Shown here in pieces: positions 28,647-61,000 of a stretch of DNA of 64,000 bases. The DNA lies in the NCBI GenBank assembly GCA_034670405.1, contig JAXDDX010000001.1, forward strand, positions 6,133,501 through 6,197,500, given 5' to 3'. The translations under genes were made by a program, and so were the position numbers. Positions within the stretch are counted from its first letter, which is position 1; the number at the start of each line of letters is the position of its first letter. A model generated the notes under the pieces. The model worked only from the letters and a program-made list of their open reading frames with translations. It was not told where the DNA came from and did not search any database. The stretch is from Hoplostethus atlanticus. Taxonomy: Eukaryota > Chordata > Actinopteri > Trachichthyiformes > Trachichthyidae.

Positions 28647-31600
28647 ATGGTTCACGAGACCGGCTATTACGACCTCTTGGGTGTTAGTCCCAAATCCACA
28701 CCAGATGAAATTAAAAAAGCCTACAGAAAACTTGCATTGAAATATCACCCAGACAAGAACCCCAGTGAAGGAGAGAGGGTACGTATAAAAATCTTTCGAA
28801 GTGTGTCTCCCCCCCCGGCAGCCATTTATGGAAGGTTGAAGGCTCTTTCTATTTTAAACTGCATGCCGTGTTGAATTGCAACAGAAAGCCAGGAACTTTC
28901 TGGAATTACATCTGAGTAGCAGCCACGTGTAGCTCGTTACAGTGAGGTTTGCCCCCTAAGACTATGTTGAAATTCCCAATGCCGCAAACTCAGAAGTTTG
29001 TGACGTGAATGTTGAAGTTTAAATCCAATTACCAGCCCAACTGTATTACACTGTATAGGCTCGTTGGGTTGACTCATTACAAATGGCTTCTCTGACATCA
29101 GCCATCATCCATCTTATTTCTTTGGGTTTTTTTTTTAGTGTAATTGTCTTTAAATGTACAGATAATGTACTGTAAATAAGCGTGATATGGGGTTCCTGCG
29201 GTCATGGAAAACCTGGGAAAGTCATAGAATTCAAAAATTGTGTTATACACGCCTGGAAAAGTTATGTAAAAGGGAAGCTGTGCATTTAATTTTGGAACTG
29301 TGTTGATCTTTTTTTCCAGCCAGTGACATGTTTAATGTCAAGCATGGCTGCTTGTTGATCCACTTCCCTTTGAGGAATAAAAACCTAAATCAGACATTTC
29401 CTTATGGTATCGGTCCAAGATCAGCTATTCAACATAAAAAAAATTATATTTGCAACATAGACTAGTGGTAATATTGGTTATGGAATAGTCTTGGAAAGGT
29501 CATGGAATTTGATTAGCAAAAAGGTGTAGGAACCCTCCTGCTTTGAGTCAAAAGATTAAAACAGAAGCTCAGTTGTCAATCGGTACCAATTACTGTAGGC
29601 AATAATAGTGTAATTTATTAAGTTGAATATGAAAACTTAATATTAACATAATAGCATAATATTTTTATTTTCTTTCAACAGTTCAAGGTTATATCCCAAG
29701 CATATGAGGTGCTGTCAGATCCAAAGAAAAGAGACTTATATGACCACGGAGGGGAACAATCTATCAAAGAGGGTGGCATGGGTGGAGGAGGCTCCCCCAT
29801 GGACATTTTCAACATGTTCTTTGGAGGCGGGGGAAGAATGCAAAGGGAGAGAAGAGGTGAGAAATATATTTGATTACAGTCTGTATTAGTGAACACAGAG
29901 ATTGATTTACAGGCTTTTGGGAATCACACTATTATGCCTTTTTATTTATTTTTTTTAGGGAAGAATGTTGTCCATCAGCTGAGTGTTACACTAGAGGAGA
30001 TGTACAATGGAACCACCAGGAAACTTGGCCTCCAGAAAAATGTCATTTGTGAAAAATGTGATGGTAGGTATTTCTTTCAAATCACATCTTACAGCAAAAT
30101 TAACAGAAACATTAATTCTCAAGGTACTCACATACTCTGTTTATTACAGGTTATGGTGGTAAGAAAGGTGCCTTGGAGAAGTGTTCAAGTTGTAAAGGAC
30201 GAGGAATACAGGTCAAAGTGCAACAGATTGGGCCAGGCATGATTCAGCAGATCCAAAGCATGTGTGCTGACTGCCAGGGAGAGGGTGAGAAATTCAACTC
30301 TAAGAACCGCTGCAAGATCTGCAATGGGCACAAAGTGGAACGCAAGAAGAAAATTCTCGAAGTTCATATTGACAAAGGTTATTCTCTTCCAAATCTAAGA
30401 TAAAGTGATTGAATTTTTTTGTACGTTTTAAGATGAATCTTCTATTGCAAAGCAAGCTGATGTGGGGCGCCAAATGTAACCTGAATTTCGTCCACGAAAT
30501 CCATTTTTCAAGACTGGCAGCTTTGGTGTCTGCGGCTGAGGTGCACCAGCTGGCCGATATGACGCGGGGAAGCAACTCTCGAGACCGGGTCGTTTTAGTT
30601 TGCTGTGATGTAAATAAAGCGGCCTCTACCCCCGGGGCCACGGCAGATAGACAAGGCAGTAGTAGAGAGATCACAAGTTGGCAGCACGCTTTATTTACAT
30701 CACAGTAGCATAATTCGTCCCGGTCTTGACCACCGCTTTTCAGCGTTGCGTCCCTCGGCAGGTCAGCCACGGACACCAAAGCTGCCAGTCTTCCAGGATG
30801 CAAATCAGCTCCAACCCGCCTTAGCGCTACCCCACCCCTCTGGATATATTGTTAAATTTGGTTGTCGTTTCTATTCTAATGCTAAGGTTTTACAGCATGG
30901 CGCTTCATTTCCTTTGTACATGAGGTTATTAGATTGCTGTGGAAGACTACTAAATGACTTCTGAATGGTAGGATATGCAACTCTGTGACAGCACTGTTGC
31001 TGTTGTTGCATGCTGGAGAAAGTTTGCCTTGTTCCATGGTTTCAAAACCTGTCTTCAAATTCTTTTATTCTTTAAGTATTCAGTGAATTTAGTGCCGTAA
31101 TATGCCACTTGAAGAGTGTGCCGAGCTTTCTGCAGCACCTATGCACTATCTACTGGGTGAAAATGGGCAGTGAAAATAGGCCAGTGAAAGCATATGCATA
31201 TGGAAACCTTTTAAGTCCACAGAATGCATTTCTGTCCACGAAATGCGTGCGGTCTTTTACAAAATGAATTTTGTACAGCACAAAATCGACGAAATGCAGA
31301 CGAAATCGACTAACTTGATTTGGTGCTGGATGAAATCGACGGGGTAACATTAAGCGCCCATATGCATTTCATGGACTAAATCAAACAAGGTGTGATTTTG
31401 TGTCACGAAAATGAATTTCGTGGCACAAAATGGGTTTCGTGGACGAAATTCAGTGGGTTACATTTGGCGCCCCATAAACTGAACATAAGATGCATTTGTT
31501 ATGCAGGCATGAAAGATGGTCAGAGAATTACATTCCATGGAGAAGGAGACCAGGAACCAGGATTGGAGCCTGGGGATGTCATCATTGTCCTGGATCAGAA

Positions 31601-32244
31601 GGAGCATGACGTTTTCCAGAGACAGGAGGATAATCTGGTCATGAAGATGGATATCAAACTAGTTGATGCTCTCTGTGGTTTTAAGAAGACCATTCATACA
31701 TTAGACAACAGAATGCTCATCATTAGCTCGCAGCCAGGTAATTGATTTAGCAGGTCTACAGTGCTGGCACGTGTACTGTGCTTCTTGATTCAAATCTATC
31801 AACATCTTTGCCTTTGTCAACAGGTGAAGTTGTTAAGCACAACGACATCAAATGTGTTCAGAATGAAGGCATGCCAATTCACAAGGAACCTTATGAAAAA
31901 GGACAGCTCATCATTCAGTTCCAGGTAAGATTCGCTAACAACACGACAGTTTGATGTCTGTAAATATCTCCCAGCCTGTCACGCTGCAGAAAAAAAGCAT
32001 TCATCTCAACTTTTTGTAAAATATCCTCCAGGTGGAATTCCCACAAAAACATTGGCTCCCAGAGCATCTCATGTTCCAGTTGGAAAGGTTGCTCCCTGCC
32101 AGGGAGGACGTGATGATTTCTGATGACATGGAGGAAGTAGATCTCTGTGAAGTGGATACTGAGTCACAGCGGAGAAGCTATAATAGGGAGGCTTATGATG
32201 AAGATGAGGAAGGTCCCAGGGGCGTGCAATGTCAAACACAGTGA
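28647..32244 (+). CDS. dnaja4: DnaJ homolog subfamily A member 4
   Basis: Type I Hsp40 co-chaperone that stimulates Hsp70 ATPase and binds unfolded clients in the cytosol. Exons: 28647-28778, 29682-29856, 29959-30063, 30150-30377, 31507-31737, 31824-31924 and 32032-32244; all phases agree. The J-domain has YHPDKNP with the essential HPD at about residues 34-36. A glycine-rich stretch with [13 protein letters not shown] follows. Four CxxCxGxG-type zinc motifs ([33 protein letters not shown]) come next, then the client-binding domain with [15 protein letters not shown]. The C-terminus VQCQTQ stands in for the CaaX box of the DNAJA family (CxxQ), here farnesylation-competent CQTQ. Synteny and the PRGVQCQT end favour DNAJA4 over DNAJA1. 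Heat-shock elements precede it. Two mobile elements sit in its introns. Confidence 0.95.
29190..29535. mobile_element. Short inverted-end element in dnaja4 intron (MITE-like)
   Basis: GGGTTCCTGCGGTCATGG opens and GGTGTAGGAACCCT closes the segment, giving imperfect inverted ends. Inside, GTCATGGAA-type units recur (GGTCATGGAAAACC, AAGTCATAGAATTC, GGTCATGGAATTTG). No ORF. The pattern resembles a dispersed fish repeat but the family was not identified, and no target duplication was evident. Confidence 0.5.
30461..31476. mobile_element. About 1-kb terminal-inverted-repeat element in dnaja4 intron
   Basis: The left end TGTGGGGCGCCAAATGTAAC and right end, read in reverse TATGGGGCGCCAAATGTAAC, continue with GAATTTCGTCCACGAAA on both arms, giving inverted repeats of about 45 bp with a 4-bp indel. 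Flanks AGCTGA (30455-30460) and AACTGA (31477-31482) could be a 6-bp target duplication with one mismatch. Nested inside is a 283-bp fold-back. No transposase frame. It separates exons 30377 and 31507 without disturbing splice sites. Confidence 0.75.
30510..30792. repeat. Nested 283-bp fold-back inside the dnaja4 intron element
   Basis: AAGACTGGCAGCTTTGGTGT at 30510 is mirrored at 30773-30792. A second matching arm pair contains CTGTGATGTAAATAAAGCG on the left and CGCTTTATTTACATCACAG on the right. The centre includes CTACCCCCGGGGCCACGG. The single strand could form a long hairpin. Open frames on both strands here are mirror images of each other, not genes. Confidence 0.8.
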
Positions 32245-32916
32245 ATGTAGTCTAGGATGCAAAAGTGCATTGTAAAGCATGAATTCTTGAATCATGCCTT
32301 AAAACCCTCTTTCTCCCAATAGTAACACTGCAAATTAGCAATGCTACTAAATCAGTTTCAAACATTATTGCCAATATGGAAGTGGAATTTGGTTTGTCGT
32401 CTCAAAGTAATCTTATCACAAAGCTGTATTTCAATGTTTTTGTCTGCTATGTTCTGTATTTAGGGTTCATGTCTTTTATATGCATCTGTTCTCCAGAGTA
32501 TATGGGCACAGATAACATCTCATTTCATTCAGATACTGAAAGGAGTACTTGTATGCTTTCTATGAAGGTAATTCCTCCCATGACAAACATCTCATTCAGT
32601 TTGTCACATCTATTTATTCTTTCTCAATAAAAAAACAACTCAAATTCACTTTTTCACCAGCTTCATTCTTTATTCTTTTCTTGGGATATAAATTTTAATA
32701 GATTGCATATAACAAATTTGATAAGTCAAGGTTTTTTAATTCATCATAAAAGATGGACATCTGGTACATCGGATCTTCTGGTATAATGACAAAGAATCTG
32801 TCCTGTATTGAATACATCATTCTTAAGTTTGTATTTCATTGTAATCAATGAAAAATTAAGGCATTTATCAATGGCATGTCTTATTTACAACATGACTATT
32901 CCATTTGTTATCCATT
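32245..32916. other. Convergent 3'UTRs of dnaja4 and rps27l
   Basis: AATAAA at 32626-32631 on the plus strand suits dnaja4. On the minus strand an AATAAA (plus-strand TTTATT at 32669-32674) suits rps27l. The two signals point toward each other only about 40 bp apart. No gene seen. Confidence 0.65.
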
Positions 32917-34523
<1,607 letters not shown>

Positions 34524-35206
34524 TTTCACCGAGCTGTTTTCGTTTTCCTCCGCATACGTAGGTGGATTGGTCATGTGAAAAAAAAAATGCGCTCCAGCAG
34601 GAACTGTGGTTGCCAGTCCAGTAAGGCTACGAATCAATATTATACATCTCGAAATAATTGTCATCAAATGTGGCACTGCTGCAATTGAGTGCAATTTAAA
34701 TGTTACTTTTAGCAAGGTAACCTAACATGTAATTAAAGCATAGGTCCTATTTTGTGGGGCAATGCAGTAAATTGGTAAAGTAGTGGACATATACTCGGGT
34801 TATCCACCTTTGTAGGCTGAAATAAATATTAATGAGATAAATTCATAGTATACATCATAGTAAGTAGCAGCATAATAAGTAGTATCAGACTGAGAAAGTG
34901 ATCTTTCAAGAAAAAATGAAAAAAATTAATGACAGACAAATAAACAATATATTTGTGTTTATATTTGTGGTAGTTTGCCTCATGATGATCACCGGCTGTT
35001 TTTTTTTTTTAACGTGTAGTCTCGAGACAGGTATCTCTCTGCAAACTACAAGGTCCATTATGCAAAGGAGAAGCTGACGTCATTCATCCCTGCACTCCCT
35101 ACGGTCCGCTACAGACAGCTGGTGAGGATTTCCAGACAGGAGGGGGGATCCCAGTTCATTGCGCCCTTATTGAATGCTGGGAAGGTTAAGAAAACATTTG
35201 ATTTGA
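34524..35206. promoter_or_regulatory. Shared divergent promoter region of rps27l and rab8b
   Basis: About 0.7 kb separates the start codons of two head-to-head genes, the same arrangement as in human. I see no TATA box that can be assigned with confidence. Confidence 0.5.
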
Positions 35207-36993
35207 ATGGCGAAAACGTACGATTATCTTTTCAAACTGCTGCTCATCGGAGACAGCGGAGTCGGCAAGACATGTCTACTATTCCGATTCAGCGAAGACG
35301 CGTTCAATACCACCTTCATATCAACAATAGGTGAGTCTACCAGCCAAACGCCCCGTAACCGCCCCTATCGATAAATAACCATAAGAATCGTATAATATGC
35401 CTACCCACATGACAAAATACTACAGTTAATGCATTGGTCTGTAGTACTATACCGTTACTATAGTAGTTTGTAGTATACCATAATTTACTGCAATATTCTA
35501 TGGTGTGTACTATAGGTAGGTACTAACAGTGTGTCTGTGGTATTCAGTAATGAGTGTATAGTAGCCTTATTGTATTTTATGGTATTTTGTCTCCTATGGT
35601 ATTGTAATGTTGCTATAATATCCTGATAATATTCCTGTGGCTGTGATATTTATGTAGTATCATTTTTAAATTTGTTATAGGATTACTGTACTTCATTTTG
35701 TAAATGACCATCGCATATTGCAGAGCTACCTGGGTGCTGGGTAATCAATATTCACTGATATCATGAATCAATGCAGTGAGCATTAGGCTGTGTGTCTCCA
35801 CACCTTAGCTGTGTTTTTGATTGAAATGCAGGTATAGACTTCAAAATCAGAACAATAGAGCTGAATGGAAAGAGAGTCAAGCTTCAAATTTGGTAAGTGT
35901 GATTTGTTTTTTTCCTGACACAGACTGACACCAAGCTGCCCTTTCTAAGAACAAGGTTTATTTCTGTCTGTTTAACTTGACGTTCATAGGGACACAGCAG
36001 GGCAGGAGAGGTTTCGCACCATTACTACAGCATACTACCGAGGAGCCATGGTGAGACACCCCAGTCCCTGCACCATCCTAGAGTCTGCATTTAACTAATA
36101 TTCTGTATCATTGGGGCTGTGAAACTGCTTGTGAAGATCAGCTTTCTTCTCCACAGGGCATTATGCTGGTCTATGACATCTGCAATGAGAAGTCTTTTGA
36201 AAACATAAAAAACTGGATTAGAAATATTGAAGAGGTGAGCTGTGAACTGAAACTGAATGTATTAAAACTGAAGATTGATAATTGGTTCATGTAGCCTACA
36301 TTTCTTACATGATTGAAATAGCGTGCCATATCACACTCATAGACGAAGAGACTTTCCATAATGCCTCTTTCAACTTTTCCCAGCATGCGTTGTCTGATGT
36401 TGAGAAGATGATCTTGGGTAACAAATGTGACATGACTGACAGGAGACAGGTGTCCAAAGACAGGGGTGAAAAAGTGAGTGTTTATGTAAGATCATTACTA
36501 GAAAGCAGGCTCAAACAAATTGAAATGCTCTGCAATTTTGGACTATGGAGTCAATTATACTAACATTGAGTTTCTATTTTGCTCAGCTGGCTATTGATTA
36601 TGGAATTAAGTTCTTGGAAACCAGCGCAAAGTCTAGTTTAAATGTAGAAGAGGTAAGATGAAAGTATCTGGCTTATTGTCTAACCCATTATTTACCATGT
36701 AACATTACTACTAACTATTTATGATACATTTTCTGTTTTTCTGTCACTTTAGGCTTTTTATACTATGGGCAGAGACATATTACATAATCTGAGTGCAAAG
36801 ACAGTAAGTACAATCAATGAACGGGAGTGTTATAATAAATGCTAAAACATTTTAATACTTATATTTGTTTAGTACTGTATTTATCCCCTTTTATATCTTT
36901 CTCTGCCAGACTGACAGCAATCCACCAGGAGTTGGCGGATCTGTCAAGATCACAGAGAAAAAGTCAAAGAGAATTAAATTCTTCAAGTGCTAA
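35207..36993 (+). CDS. rab8b: Ras-related protein Rab-8B, with premature stop inside the prenylation box
   Basis: Small GTPase of post-Golgi and ciliary vesicle traffic. Exons: 35207-35330, 35832-35892, 35990-36050, 36157-36234, 36384-36473, 36587-36652, 36753-36803 and 36910-36993. Nucleotide-binding motifs are intact: GDSGVGKTC (P-loop), TIGIDFK (switch I), WDTAGQERF (switch II), GNKCDM and ETSAKSS. The product is 204 aa and ends KRIKFFKC. The next codons are TAA CTC CTC TAG, that is stop-Leu-Leu-stop, where Rab8 proteins end CSLL at 207 aa. So the serine codon appears changed to TAA, leaving a lone C-terminal cysteine and no CxxL box. The tail [13 protein letters not shown] also departs from the usual LARDIMTKLNRKM. 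Either a real change, read-through, or a sequence error. Confidence 0.92.
35380..35700. repeat. Low-complexity TAGTA/TATGGTA-rich stretch in rab8b intron 1
   Basis: Repeated short units such as TAGTACTATA, TATAGTAG, TAGTATACCATA and TATGGTATT. It may be a decayed palindromic element, but no clear ends were found. Confidence 0.4.
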
Positions 36994-38439
36994 CTCCTCT
37001 AGGCCGCTCGTCTGTAGACTGCTCTAGAGTGACTTCGCTGTATTGGATGGTTCCTACTTTCCGGGCATCCTTGTAGCAGCAGTGGTCCTATTCAGAGGAC
37101 TCTACTGCTAGCTGAAGCTTATTGGTTCATGAGTAGCTGAGATCAGCTACTCATGATATGCCGAACAGAGCAGGATGGCAGGAATGAGGCTGGATGTCTA
37201 ATCAGTCAAGAGACTTGTGTGTGTGATGGTCACTGGCTTGTAGCCGGCCCTGCTCAGTGTCTGCTCAGAGGAGGCGGTGATTCTGTTGGCATGGGTAATC
37301 CCTCTTCATGAGATGTCCCAGCCACCTATAGCTGTCTTATCAATGGAAAACAAAATATTGACATTCTTTCATATACCTGTATTTCACACATGCTATCTTG
37401 TGTCAGGATGGTGTCGGTCAGATATATCAAGACAGTGCAAACATTCAGTGTGTATGTCTGTGTAAATTCTTGTATCTTAATGTTCAGTCTGCAGTTGCAC
37501 TGGCATGTCTCTGTGCAGTTGTTCACGCGTGCCATACAGGGAGAGTATTGTATGATGAAAAAGACAGAAATAAATTTAAAATAAGACTAATGTATTTTCT
37601 TTTTTTATTCTTTTTTTTAAAAGCCCATAGAGACTTAGAGACTAACGGTGATTAAGGGCTATACAAATAAATGTGATTTGATTTGATTTGAAATGTATTT
37701 ATACAGGTTAGTAAGCCAATGTGAAAATGTGAGGGGGTTGTTTGGTTCCTGAAAAGAGTTGGAATTAATAAGTATTTTTTCCCAATTGTCAGTATTAGGG
37801 GCACTGCTTATAGTTGTTGGTGATTAAACACATTCTACCACATGAGGAAATATACAAACATTATTTGCAAGTATTTTGTCAATTGTGTAGTGGGAATTTT
37901 TTTTCTTCTGTTGATATATATGTCAGCACAGCTAATAATCATATGTAAGTTTTATTTTCACCTTACATTTGATACATCCAACAAGTCCCTTCTACATTTC
38001 CGACATAAAAACACGACTGTATGACAATGGCAAAGATGTACTGTGAATGGTTGTATATGTATGATATGTTATACAAATTAAAATGATACAGTAACGACAG
38101 TAAAGAAAGTGGAGCTTTAAAGGAAAATATGTTGATATTTTACATTTCTGCACTGACAACTAACATCAACACTTAACTGTGTGGTTGAGAATGTTTAACA
38201 AGAGTTTCTTTTTTTATTGCCATTCTGTTTTCCCCATTACTGTCGAAACAGTTTCACAAACAGCAGTCCATCTCAGACGGCAGACTCCCTTCCAGTTCTC
38301 TGCTTTGCTGGTATCATTTGATTCCTTCTTCTCGCAGCGTTCTCTCCGATCCACATCACTCTTATTTTCCTCTTTCCTCTGGGTCACTCCTCTCTGGGAC
38401 TTTATTCTCCTCCGTTCCTGATTTGATGGATTCCCTCCT
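36994..38439. other. Convergent 3' regions of rab8b and trpm1
   Basis: Holds rab8b 3'UTR sequence. A repeat tail at 37643-37692 lies in it, and the trpm1 3'UTR should occupy the right part on the minus strand. No other gene seen. Confidence 0.55.
37643..37692 (+). repeat. 3' tail of a teleost retroelement
   Basis: AAGGGCTATACAAATAAATG followed by tandem TGATT units (GTGATTTGATTTGATTTG) is the typical end of a common fish SINE/LINE-type repeat. The body of the element is absent or unrecognisable. Confidence 0.6.
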
Positions 38440-58019
<19,580 letters not shown>

Positions 58020-61000
58020 GTTGAAGACTCAGATGATGTGTCACAGAAGCGAGCTAAAGTGACTTGGAAAGATACCGTCCGACAGCTCAGCTCGGCTGTA
58101 ACGTCAACATTAGAAATCAGACGGACGCCCTGGGAATCCACTGCAGGACCAAAGCATGGCAGCGAGCTTCAGAGTCACACTTGCTAAAACGTTATCAAAG
58201 TTTCAGCATCATTGAGGATGGCAGTGCCTGTCTCTCCTCTCTGCAGCTTACTCGTGACTGACAAGACAGAGATCCCAGCCGGGGATATAAATCACTCGAT
58301 GACACACTTGAAACATAGACCCTTTTCCTCTGCCGGGCGTCCCATAATCGGGCTTAATGCAGCCAGCTCTTGGAAGCCTCAGAGTCTAATGGATAGAGAT
58401 TTAATAAATGGTTATTGAAGGTAAATCTACTTTGGCACACCACAACCCCAAAAAAGGCTTAGAGAGACTATGCAAGCTGTGAGGCTAAAGTTAGCCAGCT
58501 GAGAGCCTATAAGGTTGTCCCACCAGACGAGGCTCAGTGTGCAGGCAGGCAGGAGGACAGGAGTCCACCATGGCACAAACAGAAAGAGATGCAGAGACAA
58601 CAAGCTCAAATCAACTCACACTGACCACCAGGTAGATGTACCTGGTGGAAAAATACACCAGGAAAGTACACAGCCTTTTTCCTACCACGCTGTTAGAAGT
58701 ACTACAAAAACACTGTCATCCTTTTTACCTACATGACCTGTAGGACCGTTACATTTTGGCCCCATTACAGCAGAACACATAATGGACTGACAGTTGGATT
58801 TAATCTCTCATTTCCACTTGTGTATGGAAAAACATGTACGTGTCATTACATTTTATTCTGCATTACTATAATACAACTTTACAACATAGATTTGGAGCAA
58901 CTTGACCTTTTATATAATACTTAGAAAATGAATGGAAAATGGAAAACTCTTAAGTCTTAATTCCACGTTACAGTTGGCCTAGCCTGACAAATAACAAATT
59001 GTCCTCTCATTCATTAACAAAGGAGCTTGGAATGTGAAAAAAAAAAGCATTCTCGAAAACCATCGCTGCGTGATAAATTGCATCACTATAATGTGGAATT
59101 TATCACTTTCAAACCACCTCATGCCTACTACGCATCATTCTGACTTACCGTTCTACTGAATGTTTAGCTAACCAGAAAATGGGATGTTTTATGTGCTCTA
59201 CTAACTTAAGAGAATCTGTTACACAAAGTATGGCAGGTCTAAATTACAGAAGGCCTCCATATATCAAAGGAACCGAGGGTAAAAAGCCTTCTGCGGATAG
59301 GAATTTGTTTTGTTTCCCTTTCTAAATCATTTATTTCTCCATGAGAGCGGTGTAGCACAACTTGTTACACCATTCAAGTAAAAACTATGCTTCAGAACAT
59401 CACTGTACGAGAAACCATCTGCCCGGAGCTTAAGACAAACACATTCAAACTGCAGTGCAATTTAGATGGACACATGAGATATCCAGCATCTCCCTCTACT
59501 GGACACTACATAGAATGGTTGCATGGGAAAAAATAACTCATGTTCTTAGTATCTATTGGCAAACTGAGCTGTATCATGGCAATATCAAAATTTAACATGG
59601 GATAAATTCAGTTTTACCACGGAAATATACAGCACCAAACCCAAACAGCTGTTTAGTCTTTCCAATAGAATATTTTCCTTACAATGAAATAAGCTGATCA
59701 AACATACACAATCCTCCCGGACTCAAATAGAAGCTCACAGAAGCATGTTGGAGTTACAGCAGATGAATGACGTTGACAACCTAGAGCAGACAAAACTATC
59801 ATCAAGTAACTATTATATTATCAGATCAGTAGTATATTGTTATTTACCTGTTTTAGACAGTGAAAATAGCGGGACGAGTTCCTTAGAATATTTTCTCAAG
59901 CCTTCAAAATAACAACCTGATGATGGGAGATTTCCTTTTTCTGTTTCAGTGCAGCCATGTGTCTCGGTCTCCCTCTAAGAATGGATAATGCGTAATTTCT
60001 CGTAGTAAGCAGACACAAATGAGCTTTATCATCTGTGGGTGGCTTTGCATGTGTCAGTGAAAGAGATTACTTGCCTCCAGGAGAAGGTAGAGCGCCCAGC
60101 AGTGCAATGAGGAGACTGTAGTTCAGCACAGGAGTCTCTCAGGCCTAGCGAGGAGACAATGGAAAGATTAACCGGGAAATTCTCTGACAATTTGTGCAGT
60201 TGTAGATTAAAGCAGATAAACAGATACATTAAACTGAACTAGGACTGAAGCTAGGCATGAATCAACAAGTACATTTAAAAATAAAATAAATAAATGAAAG
60301 TGCATGAAAACCCTGAAACTACAACCACTGGACTGATATTAAATAAAAATCACGTATTCTTCAGTTCTAATCTTTGAGTAGTGCTGCCTCAGGTAGTAAC
60401 AGGTGGGGCCAGATCCATTAGCCCTCCAATGATACAGTACATACTATTCAAACGCAATTCTCTATTAATCTGTTACACAAACCTGTACCACTAAGACAGA
60501 TACTTCACAGACTTTGACCATTAAAACTGAATCCAGATAAAATCAAAATTAATACAAATAAACTAAAATGAAACTAGAAACCTCAGTGAAAATTATCTGA
60601 AACTCAACAGAAATTGACATCATCAATGGAAACTACAAAACTATAATAACACTGCCACACATCAAATGAGGGCATTTTTCTCTATAAAGTGGGGTTCTCA
60701 TTGCCTCCTATGGACAGCTAACAGCAGCACTAGGGATCTACCACACTGCATTATACTGCTGATGTCTCTTTCCTCCTTGATGACAACTGAAAACCAATAA
60801 TTCAAGACCACAAGAGGGCACTCACACATCTTATATTGCCAGTGACTCCAAGCATATTTCTGACCATAGGATGACACTGTGGAGTAAAGTGACATTTCTG
60901 TTGTAACAGTATGCATTTGAAAAGTCAGTGCAAGAGGTTATATTTGTGTGACACATTTACAAAGAGCTCTACATCACCTCGCCTCTCAGACAGTTTCACA

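Noticed and set aside
30300..30803. 167-codon open frame on the minus strand
   Set aside because: Covers the dnaja4 zinc-finger exon in antisense plus one arm of the intronic fold-back; mirror-image frames on both strands explain it.
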